A DNA stretch of 18,784 nt, taken from Diplocarpon mali. Lineage: Eukaryota; Ascomycota; Leotiomycetes; Helotiales; Drepanopezizaceae. This document shows, piece by piece, positions 1 to 9,997 of this stretch. The stretch spans positions 1 through 18,784 of the forward strand of contig JAENRP010000558.1 in the NCBI GenBank assembly GCA_024741835.1. Direction: 5' to 3'. The position numbers were made by a program, and so were the translations under genes. Within the stretch, counting starts at the first letter, position 1. Each line of letters begins with the position of its first letter. Below the pieces are notes generated by a model, which was not told the DNA's origin, did no database searches, and saw nothing but the letters and a program-made list of their open reading frames with translations.

Positions 1-1843
1 GTTTTATAAGATTTAATAAAAAAGGAAAGAAGTAGAAAAGTATAGTACTAGCTAATATTCGAACTATATATAAAAGTAAGATAGATAAAGTATAACTAGT
101 AGATTAGGGAATCTCTAATAGCTTAAAGTCTAAAGGATTAGATAATTAGTTTAAATAAGATAAGAAGCTTCGACCTCTAAAGCTAAGTGGCAAATTCGAT
201 AAGTTTATTATAAGTAGATTTTCTAATAAACCTATCGGATATCGGCTAATAAAAGAGCATTTTAATATATTGAAAATTAAAGATAACCTAATAGAGTAAG
301 AATGCGAACTACTTTATAAAACCTTAATAAATCAAAAGAACGCCTTAGCTTTTGACTAGATAGAACTTAGTTAAATTTGAAAAGAGGTTACGTTTTATAT
401 TAAGATTAAGATAATACCTTATAAAGCCTAGTAAAAGAAAACATTCGGAGTTCCTAAAGCTCTTTAAGAAAAGGTAATCGAAATATTAAAAGATAGGCTA
501 AAGTAAGGCGTTCTCGAATTCTATAATAGCCTTTATAGGAACAAATGGTTCTTAGTTGCTAAGAAAGAGAAGAGAACTTATAAATTAATAATAGTAGTAG
601 TAGAGATAAACTAAGTAACTATTAAGGATGCTAACATTCCTTTAAATATAGATAAGTTCTTAAATAAATTCGCAAGATTAACTTATAGCTCTATTATTAA
701 CTTTTTCTTTAAATATAATTAATTTATTCTTAATATTAAATAGAGAGATATAATAGCAATTCAAACCCCTCTTAGGCTACTTTAAATAATTAAATTACCT
801 TAAGAGGCTATAAATTCGATCGCTTAATTTGTTTAAGTAATCTATAAGATACTAATAGATTATATATCTAATATTATGCTCTCTTATATAAATAATATAA
901 GAGTAAAAGGATTAAGATCATTTTATAATTATAAAGAAGTTCTCCTTAATATATAATGATTTATAATAGAATACATTTAAAACTTAGACTAAGTACTTAT
1001 ACAATTCGAAAGGGTAAGAGTAACAATTGGACCGAAGTTATAATACTATCTTCTATCGATAGAAATTGTTAGTTTTATTACTAATTCTAATAGCCGAAGT
1101 CTTTAAAGGGCTAAAGTGCTTAAAATCGATAAATAGAAGAGGTATAATAATATAGCAAAAGCTCGCGCGTTTATTAGTATTATAGTATACTATCGCATTT
1201 AAATCAAGGATTTTATTAAAAAGGCAATACCTATTTATACCTTATTTTAAAAAGAGGCTAAGTTTTAATAAGAGGAACCTTAAATAAAGGCTATAAAACA
1301 ACTAAAGCAAGTATTACTTAAAGCGCTATATCTAATTAAAATAGACTATAAAGCTAACGCTAAGCTAATTATACTAATAGTTAACGTAAGCTTAATCGGA
1401 TAGAGTACTATCCTTTAATAAGCTAATAGCTAATAGAAAAGACATTTAGCTCGCTTTAAAAGTAGTCTTTAGAATCCAGTAGAGATAAAGTATAATACTA
1501 TTAAATAGGAATGCAAAGGCGCCTTAAAGGCGATAAAAAAGATAAAAAGCGACCTTTATAGTATTTACTTTATCCTTAAAACTAATGCTAAAGTATTAAT
1601 AAAACAATTAAATAAAGCTGCAAGCGACCTACTAAGAGCCTTGCTAATAAAATGGATCGCTTAAATAAGACTAATAGACTTTAAAGTCAAATATATTCTA
1701 AGAATGAAAAACACTACTACTAATAGCCTTTTAAAAAGAACTCGTCCTTACCCTTTTAATTTGATTAAAGAAGATAAAATAAATATTAATAAATAAGTAG
1801 AGAACGAAGTTAATTATCTATTAATATATCGCCTTAAAGGGAC

Positions 1844-1872
1844 TTAACTCGTAAGCCCAGCCTATGAGTCAA
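1844..1872 (+). repeat. 29-nt palindrome, copy 1 (in gypsy pol)
   Basis: TTAACTCGTAAGCC-C-AGCCTATGAGTCAA. It lies in the linker between RNase H and the integrase zinc-binding region. It is the only coding copy read in a different frame (..LVSPAYES..). Confidence 0.85.
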
Positions 1873-3278
1873 ATAAGAGGATTTTATTATTTAACTACTT
1901 AAGTGACTCTAAAGAAATCGCAAAATTTTTAATTACACTTAAACGACTAAAGACAGTTTCTCTTAAAGATTTTTAAAAGTTTAAAGCTAAAGCTCTGATT
2001 TATTTAATATAAGGAAGGCAGTTATTTAAAAGGAGCGATAACTTATTTCTTATATAACTCTATTTAAATAATAATAAACTATAAGCTAAGGCTATTTAAG
2101 ATATTTATAAGGAGACGGGCTATCGAGGAGCTAAGTCTACTTACTATTAGCTCTTAAGAAAATTCTTTTAGAAAGGTTCTTTTAAAGACTGTAAAGCTTT
2201 TATAAAAAGCTGCGTCCTTTATTAAAAACGAAAACCTAATTATAAGGAGAATCCCCTATTCTTAACTTAGATATTAGGCCTTTTCTATAAAGTCAGCCTT
2301 AATATTATATAAGTACTAACTACTAAGAATAGGATAATATATTTTATTTTAGCAAAGGAAGACCTATTAGGATAGCTTAAAGGATAACCTTTAAGATCTG
2401 CTAACTCTGAATCTATTACAAAGTTCCTTTAAGAAGACGTAGTCTATTGCTATAGACTTTTTAAAAGATTAACTATTAATAGAGGCCTTAAAAACAAAGG
2501 AGTAGTTAAAGCTTTTTTACGAAAATATAGTATTAAGTGGGTTTAAATCTTAGTATATAACTCGAAAGCTAATAGAATAATAGAATAAAGGCACTATAAC
2601 ATTCTTAATAGTCTATTTAAAGTTACTTATAAAGGATTTAAGGATTAGATAAAATGCTTTTATAGAATACTCTTTACTTATTAAATGATAATCTATAAAC
2701 TAATTAGAGTTATACTATTCTTTCTTATCTATAATAAAGAGGCATAGCTCCCTTTTAAATCTCGATAGCCTATTTAAAGATTATTCAACTATAATCAAAT
2801 TCAAAACTATTCCGATTTACTTATAATAAGATACTAATAACTTAAGCTTTAAAATATAGATATAAAAGAGATCATTTTATAAAAGAAATAATATTAGGAA
2901 AAAGCTAAGAAAGCGTAAGCTACTTTTAAAGTACTTAAGACTTACCCTATTTAAAAAGATAATCTTATCCTAGTTTATAATATTATAAGAAGTATTAATA
3001 TATTAGTAGATATTAAACTTAACTATTAATAGCTTGGCCTATTTAAGGTTAAATCTAAGCAAAAAGAAAAGGGATACTATTCTCTTTAGGAACTTAATAG
3101 AGTTGATATTAAAGGAACCTTCGCAGTCAATCGACTAAAGCACTTTTATTAACGCAACTAGACCTTATTCCCTTTAAAAGACGAATTAGAAATTGATATA
3201 ACCTTCGAATCTTCTATAAAAACTAATAGCAATATAAGCAATTTTAAACCCTTAGATAAAGACTAAGATTTTTCTAAC

Positions 3279-3307
3279 TTAACTTATAAGCCAGTCCTAT
3301 AAGTAAA
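3279..3307 (+). repeat. 29-nt palindrome, copy 2 (C-terminal end of gypsy pol)
   Basis: TTAACTTATAAGCC-A-GTCCTATAAGTAAA, a RIP-altered copy read LTYKPVL-stop-VK. It lies after the integrase C-terminal module, close to the end of pol. Confidence 0.75.
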
Positions 3308-3398
3308 GAATATTAAAATACCTAACTAATCGCAACCTTAAGTTATTATTCTTAAAATATCCAAAGAACGCAGATAAAAATACTAAACGATTTCCTAG

Positions 3399-3719
3399 CC
3401 TATCAATTATCCTACCTTTCTTTAATCCTTATTTTTTTATATTTTTAATAAGGTCGCCTCCTTTATTATTTAAGATATAGATCTTTTAGGATTATCTTAA
3501 ATTCTTGCTTACTCTAACTTATTTTATATTCTTAATATAGGCCTTTAATTATAATATTCTTATTACTTTCCTTAAATAATAAATAAAAAGTTCAATTTCC
3601 TTAATATATATAGTAAACCTATTATAGCTTATATGCCCTTTTAATTCTTATATCCTATTAAACTCTCTTATTTATACTCCTTATCTTTTATAAGTAATAT
3701 ACCTTTAAAGAACTCACAA
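3399..3719 (+). promoter_or_regulatory. Pyrimidine-rich leader between element A and frame B
   Basis: These 320 bases have no usable reading frame. They are rich in T and C on the + strand with T-runs near 3428-3450, like fungal promoters and 5' leaders. The stretch TTTTAGGATTATCT near 3486 has a close match near 7092, in the leader of the homologous unit C. The two leaders may therefore be related 5' ends, though a match this short could be chance. It could equally contain a degraded LTR of element A. No promoter element can be named with confidence. Confidence 0.35.
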
Positions 3720-4540
3720 ATGGTTTTATCTACTACAATAGGAGATAAATAAATACTAATTATAAACTTCTCTTAAGATAGCAGAGCTATTGCATTATTA
3801 AAGAGCTTTAAATCGACCTACGCAGCTTTAGGAGATATAAAGCAATAAAAACTCCTTTTAGCTTACGCAAATGCTATTAATAACCTTTCAACTTAAGTGG
3901 CCCTTGGAATTCTCTAATTTAACAACTTCCTAACCAAAGAATTAAAACTAAAAGGAATCTCTAAAGAGGAATTCTTAGCCGATGCAGATTAATATATAAC
4001 CTTAGCCGATGCTTTTAAAATGGATTAAGATAAAAGGGAAGAATCTATTCGATAATTAGATAATTTAGCTATTAATAAGAAAGGACTCTATTTCATTCGC
4101 GCTTCTTAATAAATATTAATTTTAATAATAGAAGGCGAGTATTATTAAAAATTCTTAAGGAAAACACTCCTACTACTAAATCTATTTAGATTCTCAATTT
4201 CTTTATTATTTAAAAAGGTATAGCAAAATTCTAAGGCAATCGAATTTGCGATCGCAGATTTATAAGCCTATTTAATATAGTACTTATAGTAGCTAATAGA
4301 GCTATAAAAAGATCAAATTAAGCTGCAGATATTACCCTACCTAATAGCACTATTATTAATATACTAGGGCTTTGCGCTTCTGCTTATAGTTTGCTTATTT
4401 TAAAAGAGAACTAGACTCTTATACTAAGGTTTAAATAAGATTTCTTTAATAATAAAGAAGGGAATTGGTTATTTATAATTAAGCTTACTTTAAAATTCGC
4501 TTCTTAATCTAAAGATATAATAAGTATTAAACTATATAAT

Positions 4541-4569
4541 TTGACTCGCAGTCCTAGATTAAGAGTTAA
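4541..4569 (+). repeat. 29-nt palindrome, copy 3 (in frame in B)
   Basis: TTGACTCGCAGTCC-T-AGATTAAGAGTTAA, a diverged copy read LTRSPRLRVK in the local frame. It sits at the same place as copy 6 in C. Confidence 0.75.
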
Positions 4570-5925
4570 AAGTGAGAATTTTAAAACTAGACCTAACCTG
4601 CCTTTTATTAAAATAATTCTAAAAACCGCTATCAAACAAACTGCTTAAACGCTTAGCGCAGCCTCTTTAGAATTTTCAGAATCTTTAAAGGACTCTCCTT
4701 TAGCTAGACAACCTATTTTAATTCGACCTTTAAAAAGGATTAATCGTTTGATAGCTACTTTAGCTAATTTGCAATTTAAAACTAAAGGATTGCGCGCTTA
4801 CTTAAATTCCTTTTTTAATAACTTAAAGGAGCTAATTCTTAATTTCTTTATATCTATATACAACTATTTTAAAAACGATAATATAAGGGAAGACCTTATC
4901 CCTATTACTTTAAAAATAATTAAGAGAGCCATTAAATAGATTTAATAGCTTATCTTAAACAAATTCGCCCTTATAGATATTATTCAATTCTTTAATAATT
5001 ATAAAAGTTAAGAACCTAGTCTTTTAAATACTAAGTAAGACTATTTTATCTTATAAAAAAGAGAATGCAAAGAGGAATCTATTAATTAGGACATTTGTAA
5101 TTATAGTAATATGCCTTAATCGGTTATTCTTAACCTTAAGCTTAAAGAACGATATAACATTTAAGTATCCTTTATAATAAAAACTTAATTTCGATAGTAT
5201 CTTTTTAATATAAGAATCAAAGGGAGAAGACTTTGCGACCTTTATATTCGCTCTCTTTCGGTTTACTATAGTCTTAATTATAAAGGATTTGATATTAATA
5301 AAACTATTAAATACCTAAGACTTCTTTACTTAATAGAATAATCGATCTTTTTCTAATCTACTTTAATAATTAATTCTTTATCTCTTTAAAGATATACAAA
5401 TCCAACCTATTAATAATAGAAGCATCTCTAGGTACTACAAAATTCAAAGTTAATCCTAAAGCCTTAAGGGCATTAGAGCTAATTAAATGGAATAATTCCT
5501 TCTTTTCAATATTATTAAGTAATAAATAATAGGAGGAAATAAAAGAAGAAGGGTCAATTATAATACCTAAACCCTTTAAATACTACTTCCTAACTAATAA
5601 TTTTACTACTAATAATAGAGCTTTTATAAGTATATTCCTCTCTATTATAAGATAAGAAGTAAAGATATACCTTTATTACTTCCGCCTTATAAATAACGCA
5701 ACCTTTATACCTTCTTATTTTCTTTATAATATAATATTCAGTATTACTTAATAAGTCCTTCGAATGCACTATAGACTCTACCTCTTAGCTATAATAATAA
5801 AAAGTAAAAGGGCCTATTAGCTTATCGCTTATCTTAAACCTCTTTAATTAATTGGCCTTAGTCTTTATAATTAAGTTATTTTAATAAAAAGAGATGCAAG
5901 TACTATTAATAAAGAAAATCCGATT

Positions 5926-5954
5926 ATTACTTATAGTCTTGGACCGCGAGTCAA
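5926..5954 (+). repeat. 29-nt palindrome, copy 4 (in frame in B)
   Basis: ATTACTTATAGTCT-T-GGACCGCGAGTCAA, read ITYSLGPRVN. It sits at the position equivalent to copy 8 (17481) in C, shown by the shared HYRLYL/YYRLYL context upstream. Confidence 0.75.
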
Positions 5955-6810
5955 TTTTACTAATAAGCGAGTCTTAGATTATCAGATCCTACCGATCGGA
6001 TAAGGCCCTACTTTAAGAAGCCTTAATAAGTAGATCGGCTCTTAATCAAATATAAAACTCATTTTATTTATAAAAAAGATAAGTCGATAGACTTCTTAAG
6101 CACTTAGTTTAAAATCTCAATTAGCTTAAATAACTATAAAAATAAAGCGAAAGGAGATCTTGCGACCTATTACTAATAATAGCAATCTAATTATAGTAAT
6201 AACGAAATAGGGATATCTTCTTAAAATGCTTTTAAATAATTCTTTTAAAATTAGTAGTTTTATAGCCTTTTACAATAACTATATAGCTATTTATAATAAG
6301 AATACCTTAGAAAATAAGACTTAAATCTCCGATCTTATCTTTTTAATCTTTACTTTAAAGTAACCTTTAGTACTTCGATAGATTAATATAAGTAGAACTA
6401 CTAAACCTTTTAAGGCAGCTTTTTATCTTAAGAACTATAATAGCCTCTTTAAAGCTATTATTAGTTAATACTCTTAAATAGACCCCTTAGTTATAATCGA
6501 AGTACAAAAGTTATTTCTTCTTAATAAAGACGAATTGAAAATCCACTTTATAAAATATAATTAAAAACTCTTTAATGCCCTTATTAATGCCTAAACGAAC
6601 GTTATAAATACTAAGTCGCTTCTTTATAAACTTAAGTCTTAGGGATAATGTAATAAAATAAATGCTATTTAGGAACCTAATATACTAATTAATAAAGATA
6701 TTATTATAAAAAAATTCGGAAAAGAGATAAGCCGTAATACTAGTATAATGCTAGACCTTAATTTAGGAACTAATTCCCTATTTTTACCCTTAAGCTTAGA
6801 AACGCTAAGA

Positions 6811-6839
6811 CTGACTCGCGAGCCTAGCCTACGAGTAAG
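6811..6839 (+). repeat. 29-nt palindrome, copy 5 (in frame in B)
   Basis: CTGACTCGCGAGCC-T-AGCCTACGAGTAAG, with arms close to the consensus. It is read LTREPSLRVR and lies near the C-terminus of B, in a place like that of copy 9 in C. Confidence 0.85.
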
Positions 6840-6990
6840 ATTAGACTCAGCTAGCTTTAACCTATAAGATAGTTCGGATAAACTTCAGCTACTAAATCTA
6901 AGGGTACTAATAGAAGATCCTTTAAAAGAGGTCCTTAAAGCTGAAAAATCGCTAAGAAGTAAGAACTAATGCAAGAGAAGAAGACTCTAA

Positions 6991-7574
6991 AGTAATAATA
7001 GAACCGATAATTAAGTTAAGCAATCTAGAGAATCTAACCTATTAACCCTAAAGAATACTATTTAAAGAACTTATAAATTCGAGTTAAATCTTTTTTTTAG
7101 GATTATCTACTTCTTATATACTAGCACTTTATTATTCTCTATTTATTATTCTATCCTATATATATTCTTTACTCTACTTCGTTCTTTATATAATCTATCC
7201 CTTAATTATTTCCTTTATATATAACTTTCTAACGCTTACCTTTAAAATATCATCCTTACCTTTGACATTTGTTATTTACTAATTATAGGTCCTTATATAC
7301 GTTATACCCTACTTTTATTCCTACCTCCAGCCTCTTTATACCCACTTTTCCTTTGTATACTAGCGCGATTCTAAAACTCTATAAATAAGCCTTTCCCCGC
7401 ACTACGATTTTACTTTTTTTACTTCTTCTATAACCCTACTAGACCTATAATACTAGCACTACTACTATTATCTTTCGTTATCAATCTTTTCTAATATAAG
7501 CCTCTTATATTATTAATCTTTCTTAAATAATTATCTTTTCATTTAGAACTACCCCTTTTATTAAATAATTCATT
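6991..7574 (+). promoter_or_regulatory. Pyrimidine-rich leader ahead of frame C
   Basis: No coding signal is seen in this ~580-base stretch. It is strongly C/T-biased on the + strand (7090-7560 is almost all T, C and A, with few G), as is common in ascomycete promoters and 5' leaders. It separates the end of B from the start of the homologous frame C. The block TTTTAGGATTATCT near 7092 recalls the leader of B near 3486. Several TATATA strings occur, but in sequence this rich in TpA they mean little. Confidence 0.35.
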
Positions 7575-8459
7575 ATAGCACTACTGAGCTTAAGCAAGAA
7601 AGCTATACTTAAGAAGAATATATCAGTTATAGCTTTAAGTAGCAAACCCTTAAATACTACTAATAATGAACTAATATTAAAGGGTAACTTTTTATAAGAT
7701 AGAAAAGCTCTAAGATCATTAGAAGATATAGTAACTACCTATAGAATATTAGGTAAAATAGAATAGTAAGTATTCCTAAACTTATTTATAAAAGTATTAA
7801 ACTATAGAATTTCTACTATAGAAGAAGGATTTTTAGACTTTGATAATTTTCTTAAGAATAAGCTTAAAATAAAAGGGATCGATTGTGAAAAATTTCTATA
7901 AGAATATTAGAAGTATGCTAATTTAATAGATTTATTTCGGAAAAATCAAGATAAGAAGAATAAGTATATAAAAAGATTATTACAATTTATAAGTAGCATC
8001 TATAGTATAATTTTCCAAACCTACTTTATAACCGATATTACTACTAATAATGCTTTATAAGAGCTTAGTAAAATCTTTAAAATATACTAACCTATAGCAA
8101 AGGCCATATAGGTATTAAATCATTTCACTATCTAAGAGGGTATAAAAAAGCTACAAGGAAATAGCATTAAAGGCAGAAAATTTATTAGGTTCTTAAGTAC
8201 TATTATACACTCTACTATTTAGACTATAAAAGACGAACCCTTATAGTATAATAATTTTACACTTCTTAATTAAACTGTTTTAGATATACTTAGCCTTTAA
8301 TAGTTACAATATAATCTACTTATTATAAAAGAAAAGATGACTTATCTTACTAAGTATACTATAAATTACTTTAATAATAAGATAGAGAGATAGGAGTTTA
8401 TTATCCCTATTATCTTAAAAATGCTACCACCTTTAGTAGGAATAACTAATAAAGAGAAT

Positions 8460-8488
8460 TTGACTTATAGGCCTAGCCTATAAGTAGA
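8460..8488 (+). repeat. 29-nt palindrome, copy 6 (in frame in C)
   Basis: Imperfect palindrome TTGACTTATAGGCC-T-AGCCTATAAGTAGA. It is read in the LTRRPGLRV frame. The surrounding protein text (FNNK...FII...LK...NLT) matches that around the copy at 4541 in B, so the two copies sit at equivalent positions. Confidence 0.85.
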
Positions 8489-8645
8489 ATTAGTATATAA
8501 GGCGGATGTCCCTAAGCCTAAGGTGCTTATAATACTAGGAACTCAAGTAGCTGACTTGCCTAACCACTAATCCTCTAACTTAAACGAATTTGAGTCACTA
8601 TCCTTAGAAATGCCACAAATACCTTAAACACTAGTAGTAAAGAAA

Positions 8646-8674
8646 ATGACTCGTAGGCCTAGCTTATAGGTTAA
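8646..8674 (+). repeat. 29-nt palindrome, copy 7 (in frame in C)
   Basis: ATGACTCGTAGGCC-T-AGCTTATAGGTTAA, with a left arm almost identical to the consensus TTGACTCGTAGGCC. It is read MTRRPSL-stop-VN. It lies 186 bases after copy 6 and has no counterpart in B that I can see, so it may be a later gain in C or a loss in B. Confidence 0.85.
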
Positions 8675-9591
8675 TACATATAATGCTATAGACTTAGAAG
8701 ATGATTTATTTAATAAAGAGATTAGTACTATCACTAATATACTAGAAATTTTTAATAATATTAAAAGGGATACCGCTAATATTATACAATCTTTCCCTAA
8801 TAACTTACAAAAATTTATTCTCAAATTCTATAAGTTAATAATAAAGCGTTTAAGAAAAGAAAGTTAAGGAGAAGTCTTATTAGTATAAGAAGGGATAATA
8901 AAAGCTATTAAGCAGATTATAAAACTACTATAAGATAAATTTTCTATAGATAATATTATATAGTTCTTTATTAAGCATAAGAAATTAAAGGGTGACTTCT
9001 ATATTCTTAAGGAGAAATCTGAAGTTAATACAAATATTATCTTTATAGAATATTATTAGGTCCCTTTTAATATAAAGATAATACTATAGCATAGCAATAG
9101 TTTTAAGATAGTAGTAATATTAGAAATAAAGATAAGACTTATAAAGTTTATAATAGAAATGTTTAAGGACTTTAATTTTGAAAAGTTCTACGCCCTTTAT
9201 AAATGTTAATATACGCAGTACTATAGATTAGTACCAATAGGCCTTAATAATAAAGATATATCGTCTAATATTTATAAATTTTATACTACTCCTAACCTGA
9301 CCTTATTCTTATTATATCTAGGAAATTATACAATTATAGCTACTAGTAATAGAATAGCAAACTAAATTAAGAAGGATATATTATTAGGCTTCTCTAAGTT
9401 TAGAGTAGCACCTAAAGCCTTTAAATTATTCTATAATATTGTATAGACCCCTGCCTAGTATAATACCATTCTAACTATTGACAACTTTATATCATTCTAT
9501 AGTAAAGGCTTTTTAAATATGCCTAAGTTATTTAGCTGCGCCTTTTTAAGCGCTATACGCATATATAATCATAGTAATTATAGAAAGAATT

Positions 9592-9596
9592 CATTT
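9592..9596. repeat. Target-site duplication CATTT, left copy
   Basis: CATTT lies directly before the TGTC start of the 5' LTR, and the same five bases follow the 3' LTR. A 5-bp duplication is normal for Ty1/copia integrases. Confidence 0.9.
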
Positions 9597-9641
9597 TGTC
9601 GTGCAGAATGGGCGGAGTCTCCACTTATTCTGGAGACCCTC

Positions 9642-9661
9642 CACGTGACTCTGCTGAGTCA
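9642..9661. promoter_or_regulatory. LTR upstream sites: CACGTG E-box and TGAGTCA (Gcn4/AP-1 type)
   Basis: CACGTG at 9642-9647 is the core for basic helix-loop-helix factors. TGAGTCA at 9655-9661 is the exact core site for Gcn4/CpcA-type bZIP factors, and with the TGACTC at 9646 it forms an inverted repeat with a 4-base spacer. TGAGTCA is also intact in the 3' LTR at the same offset (17058-17064), while the E-box there has decayed to TATATG. Gcn4 input to Ty1 LTRs is known in yeast; the role here is inferred from position and motif only. Confidence 0.4.
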
Positions 9662-9694
9662 TAGACTCTCCCTTTTCTTTCCGAAGTCTCCTTA

Positions 9695-9720
9695 TTATAT
9701 ATATATTAGAGAATAATAAA
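9695..9720 (+). promoter_or_regulatory. LTR TATA block and AATAAA signal
   Basis: TTATATATATATTA at 9695-9708 is a good TATA-box candidate about 100 bases into the LTR. AATAAA at 9715-9720 could serve 3'-end formation. Both are also found in the 3' LTR. In so TA-rich a sequence the TATA call is only moderately specific. Confidence 0.45.
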
Positions 9721-9793
9721 ATCAATCATCTTCCCTTACTTCTGCGAGCCTCCTAAGCGACCTAATGAAGGCCCTCTAGCCGACCGCACTACA

Positions 9794-9804
9794 GTTATAA
9801 GCCC
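9794..9804 (+). other. Primer-binding site for initiator tRNA-Met anticodon arm
   Basis: GTTATAAGCCC starts right after the 5' LTR. It is the complement of the GGGCTCATAAC anticodon arm of fungal initiator tRNA-Met with one change (GTTATGAGCCC expected; G-to-A, a RIP-type change). Priming from the 5' half of cleaved initiator tRNA-Met is the known mode of Drosophila copia. The tRNA sequence is from general knowledge and was not checked here. Confidence 0.65.
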
Positions 9805-9997
9805 TATAAGCACTTTAATATGCTTTCTCTTTATATACAATCGGCTAAAGGGCCCTTTGAGCTCCTAACCGACTTTTCGAGTATTTATAATAACTCAAAG
9901 GACCTTTATTTTCAATTAATAAATCTCTATTTTCCGATCGAACCTTATTTGCAAACTTCATTTATATACCTAACCTTTTTATTAGACTTTATTTAAT
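9805..9997 (+). other. Copia untranslated leader
   Basis: These 193 bases lie between the primer site and the gag start. They hold repeated ATCGGCTAAAGG/GCCGACT-like strings (for example 9840-9855 and 9869-9876) but no reading frame. A packaging or dimerisation signal is usual in this place, but nothing can be named from the sequence. Confidence 0.4.

Larger units (their letters stand above)
1..3398 (+). mobile_element. Ty3/gypsy LTR retrotransposon, 5'-truncated by the window edge, RIP-decayed (element A)
   Basis: Only the pol part of this element lies in the window; gag, most of the protease and the 5' LTR would be to the left. The order RT - RNase H - integrase is that of Ty3/gypsy elements. 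No LTR could be recognised after the pol end, because the following 300 bases are AT-rich and have no partner in the window to compare with. The first 187 bases contain no CpA and no TpG, a strong sign of RIP. The element also carries two copies of the 29-nt palindrome (1844-1872 and 3279-3307). Confidence 0.9.
3..3398 (+). pseudogene. pol: Gypsy Pol polyprotein remnant: reverse transcriptase, RNase H, integrase
   Basis: One frame (codons starting at multiples of 3) can be read across the whole stretch without an indel, broken only by many TAA/TAG. Seen in order: the linker and start of RT (VPKAL near 450, RNKWFLVAKKEKRTYKL near 538-590), the RT active site at 881-899, RNase H (about 1330-1740, ending in a degraded RxKxTTTNSLLKR motif), the integrase zinc-binding region (about 2100-2220, YKETGYRGAKSTYY and an SC near 2210), the integrase core (2280-2590), and a C-terminal GTFAVNRLKHF module (about 3108-3150). 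Catalytic residues are lost: the RT DD pair reads Asn-Asn (891-896), and the first and second integrase Asp read Asn (2301-2303, 2478-2480). The integrase Glu survives (2583-2585). All of these changes are G-to-A, as RIP gives. The stop at 3396 is my best guess for the end, since any nearby stop may itself be a RIP product. It cannot make active protein. Confidence 0.9.
3720..6990 (+). pseudogene. Unrecognised long protein, remnant B (homologue of C)
   Basis: I do not recognise this family. An ATG at 3720 opens a frame readable for ~1090 codons if TAA/TAG are ignored, but the frame shifts twice: once between about 4400 and 4457, and again between about 5330 and 5440. Early text such as NNFLTKELKLKGISKEEF (near 3923-3975) aligns with DNFLKNKLKIKGIDCEKF in C. 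Later pairs are NKFALIDIIQFF (4958) with DKFSIDNIIQFF, TKFKVNPKALRAL (5437) with SKFRVAPKAFKLF, and YLYYFRLINN (5668) with YQYYFRTLDK. It looks soluble, helical and charged; no RT, integrase, protease or zinc knuckle was found. Three 29-nt palindromes lie inside it. It could be the Gag of a Ty3/gypsy relative, a non-autonomous element, or a host gene family. The end is uncertain: the TAA at 6988 follows a basic KRRRL, and the same frame could run to about 7060. Confidence 0.6.
7575..9596 (+). pseudogene. Unrecognised long protein C, N-terminal part, cut by a copia insertion
   Basis: Frame 0 stays open, apart from TAA/TAG, for about 674 codons up to the copia target site. No clear ATG is left; ATA at 7575 or 7620 may be a mutated start. 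The text is homologous to B throughout: FLQD-type opening, KNKLKIKGIDCEKF (near 7870), FSIDNIIQFF (near 8940), SKFRVAPKAFKLF (near 9398). No known enzymatic motif is visible, and the function is unknown. Two 29-nt palindromes are in frame at about residues 296 and 358, read as LTYRPSL-stop-VE and MTRRPSL-stop-VN. A short open stretch from 9519 runs on into the LTR but is simply this frame continuing into the inserted element. The reading frame resumes at 17202. Confidence 0.65.
9597..9793 (+). repeat. 5' LTR of the copia element
   Basis: 197 bp, beginning TGTCGTGCAG and ending GCACTACA (TGT...ACA). It aligns without gaps to the 3' LTR with 17 differences, all C/T or G/A. At six sites this copy has the T where the 3' LTR has C; at the other eleven the 3' LTR is the T/A one. 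It contains a TATATATA block, an AATAAA, a TGAGTCA and a CACGTG. Confidence 0.95.

Noticed and set aside
4748..4939. A 63-codon open stretch starting at MIATLANLQF as an independent small gene
   Set aside because: It is just a stop-free piece of the longer frame B; the text before and after continues the homology to C.
8624..8824. A 66-codon open stretch on the - strand
   Set aside because: It lies opposite frame C, which has homology support; the reverse frame has none and ends at chance stops.
1..9596. Mitochondrial DNA or an AT-rich bacterial genome
   Set aside because: LTR retroelements with Ty3/gypsy and Ty1/copia domain order, a 5-bp target duplication and a RIP signature point to fungal nuclear heterochromatin.
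9519..9716. A 65-codon open stretch on the + strand as a gene
   Set aside because: Its first 26 codons are the end of frame C before the insertion; the rest is LTR sequence read by chance.
9840..9880. A stem-loop or second repeat family around the GCCGACT/ATCGGCT strings in the copia leader and LTR end
   Set aside because: The matches are only 7-10 bases and do not form a convincing stem; noted in the leader entry only.
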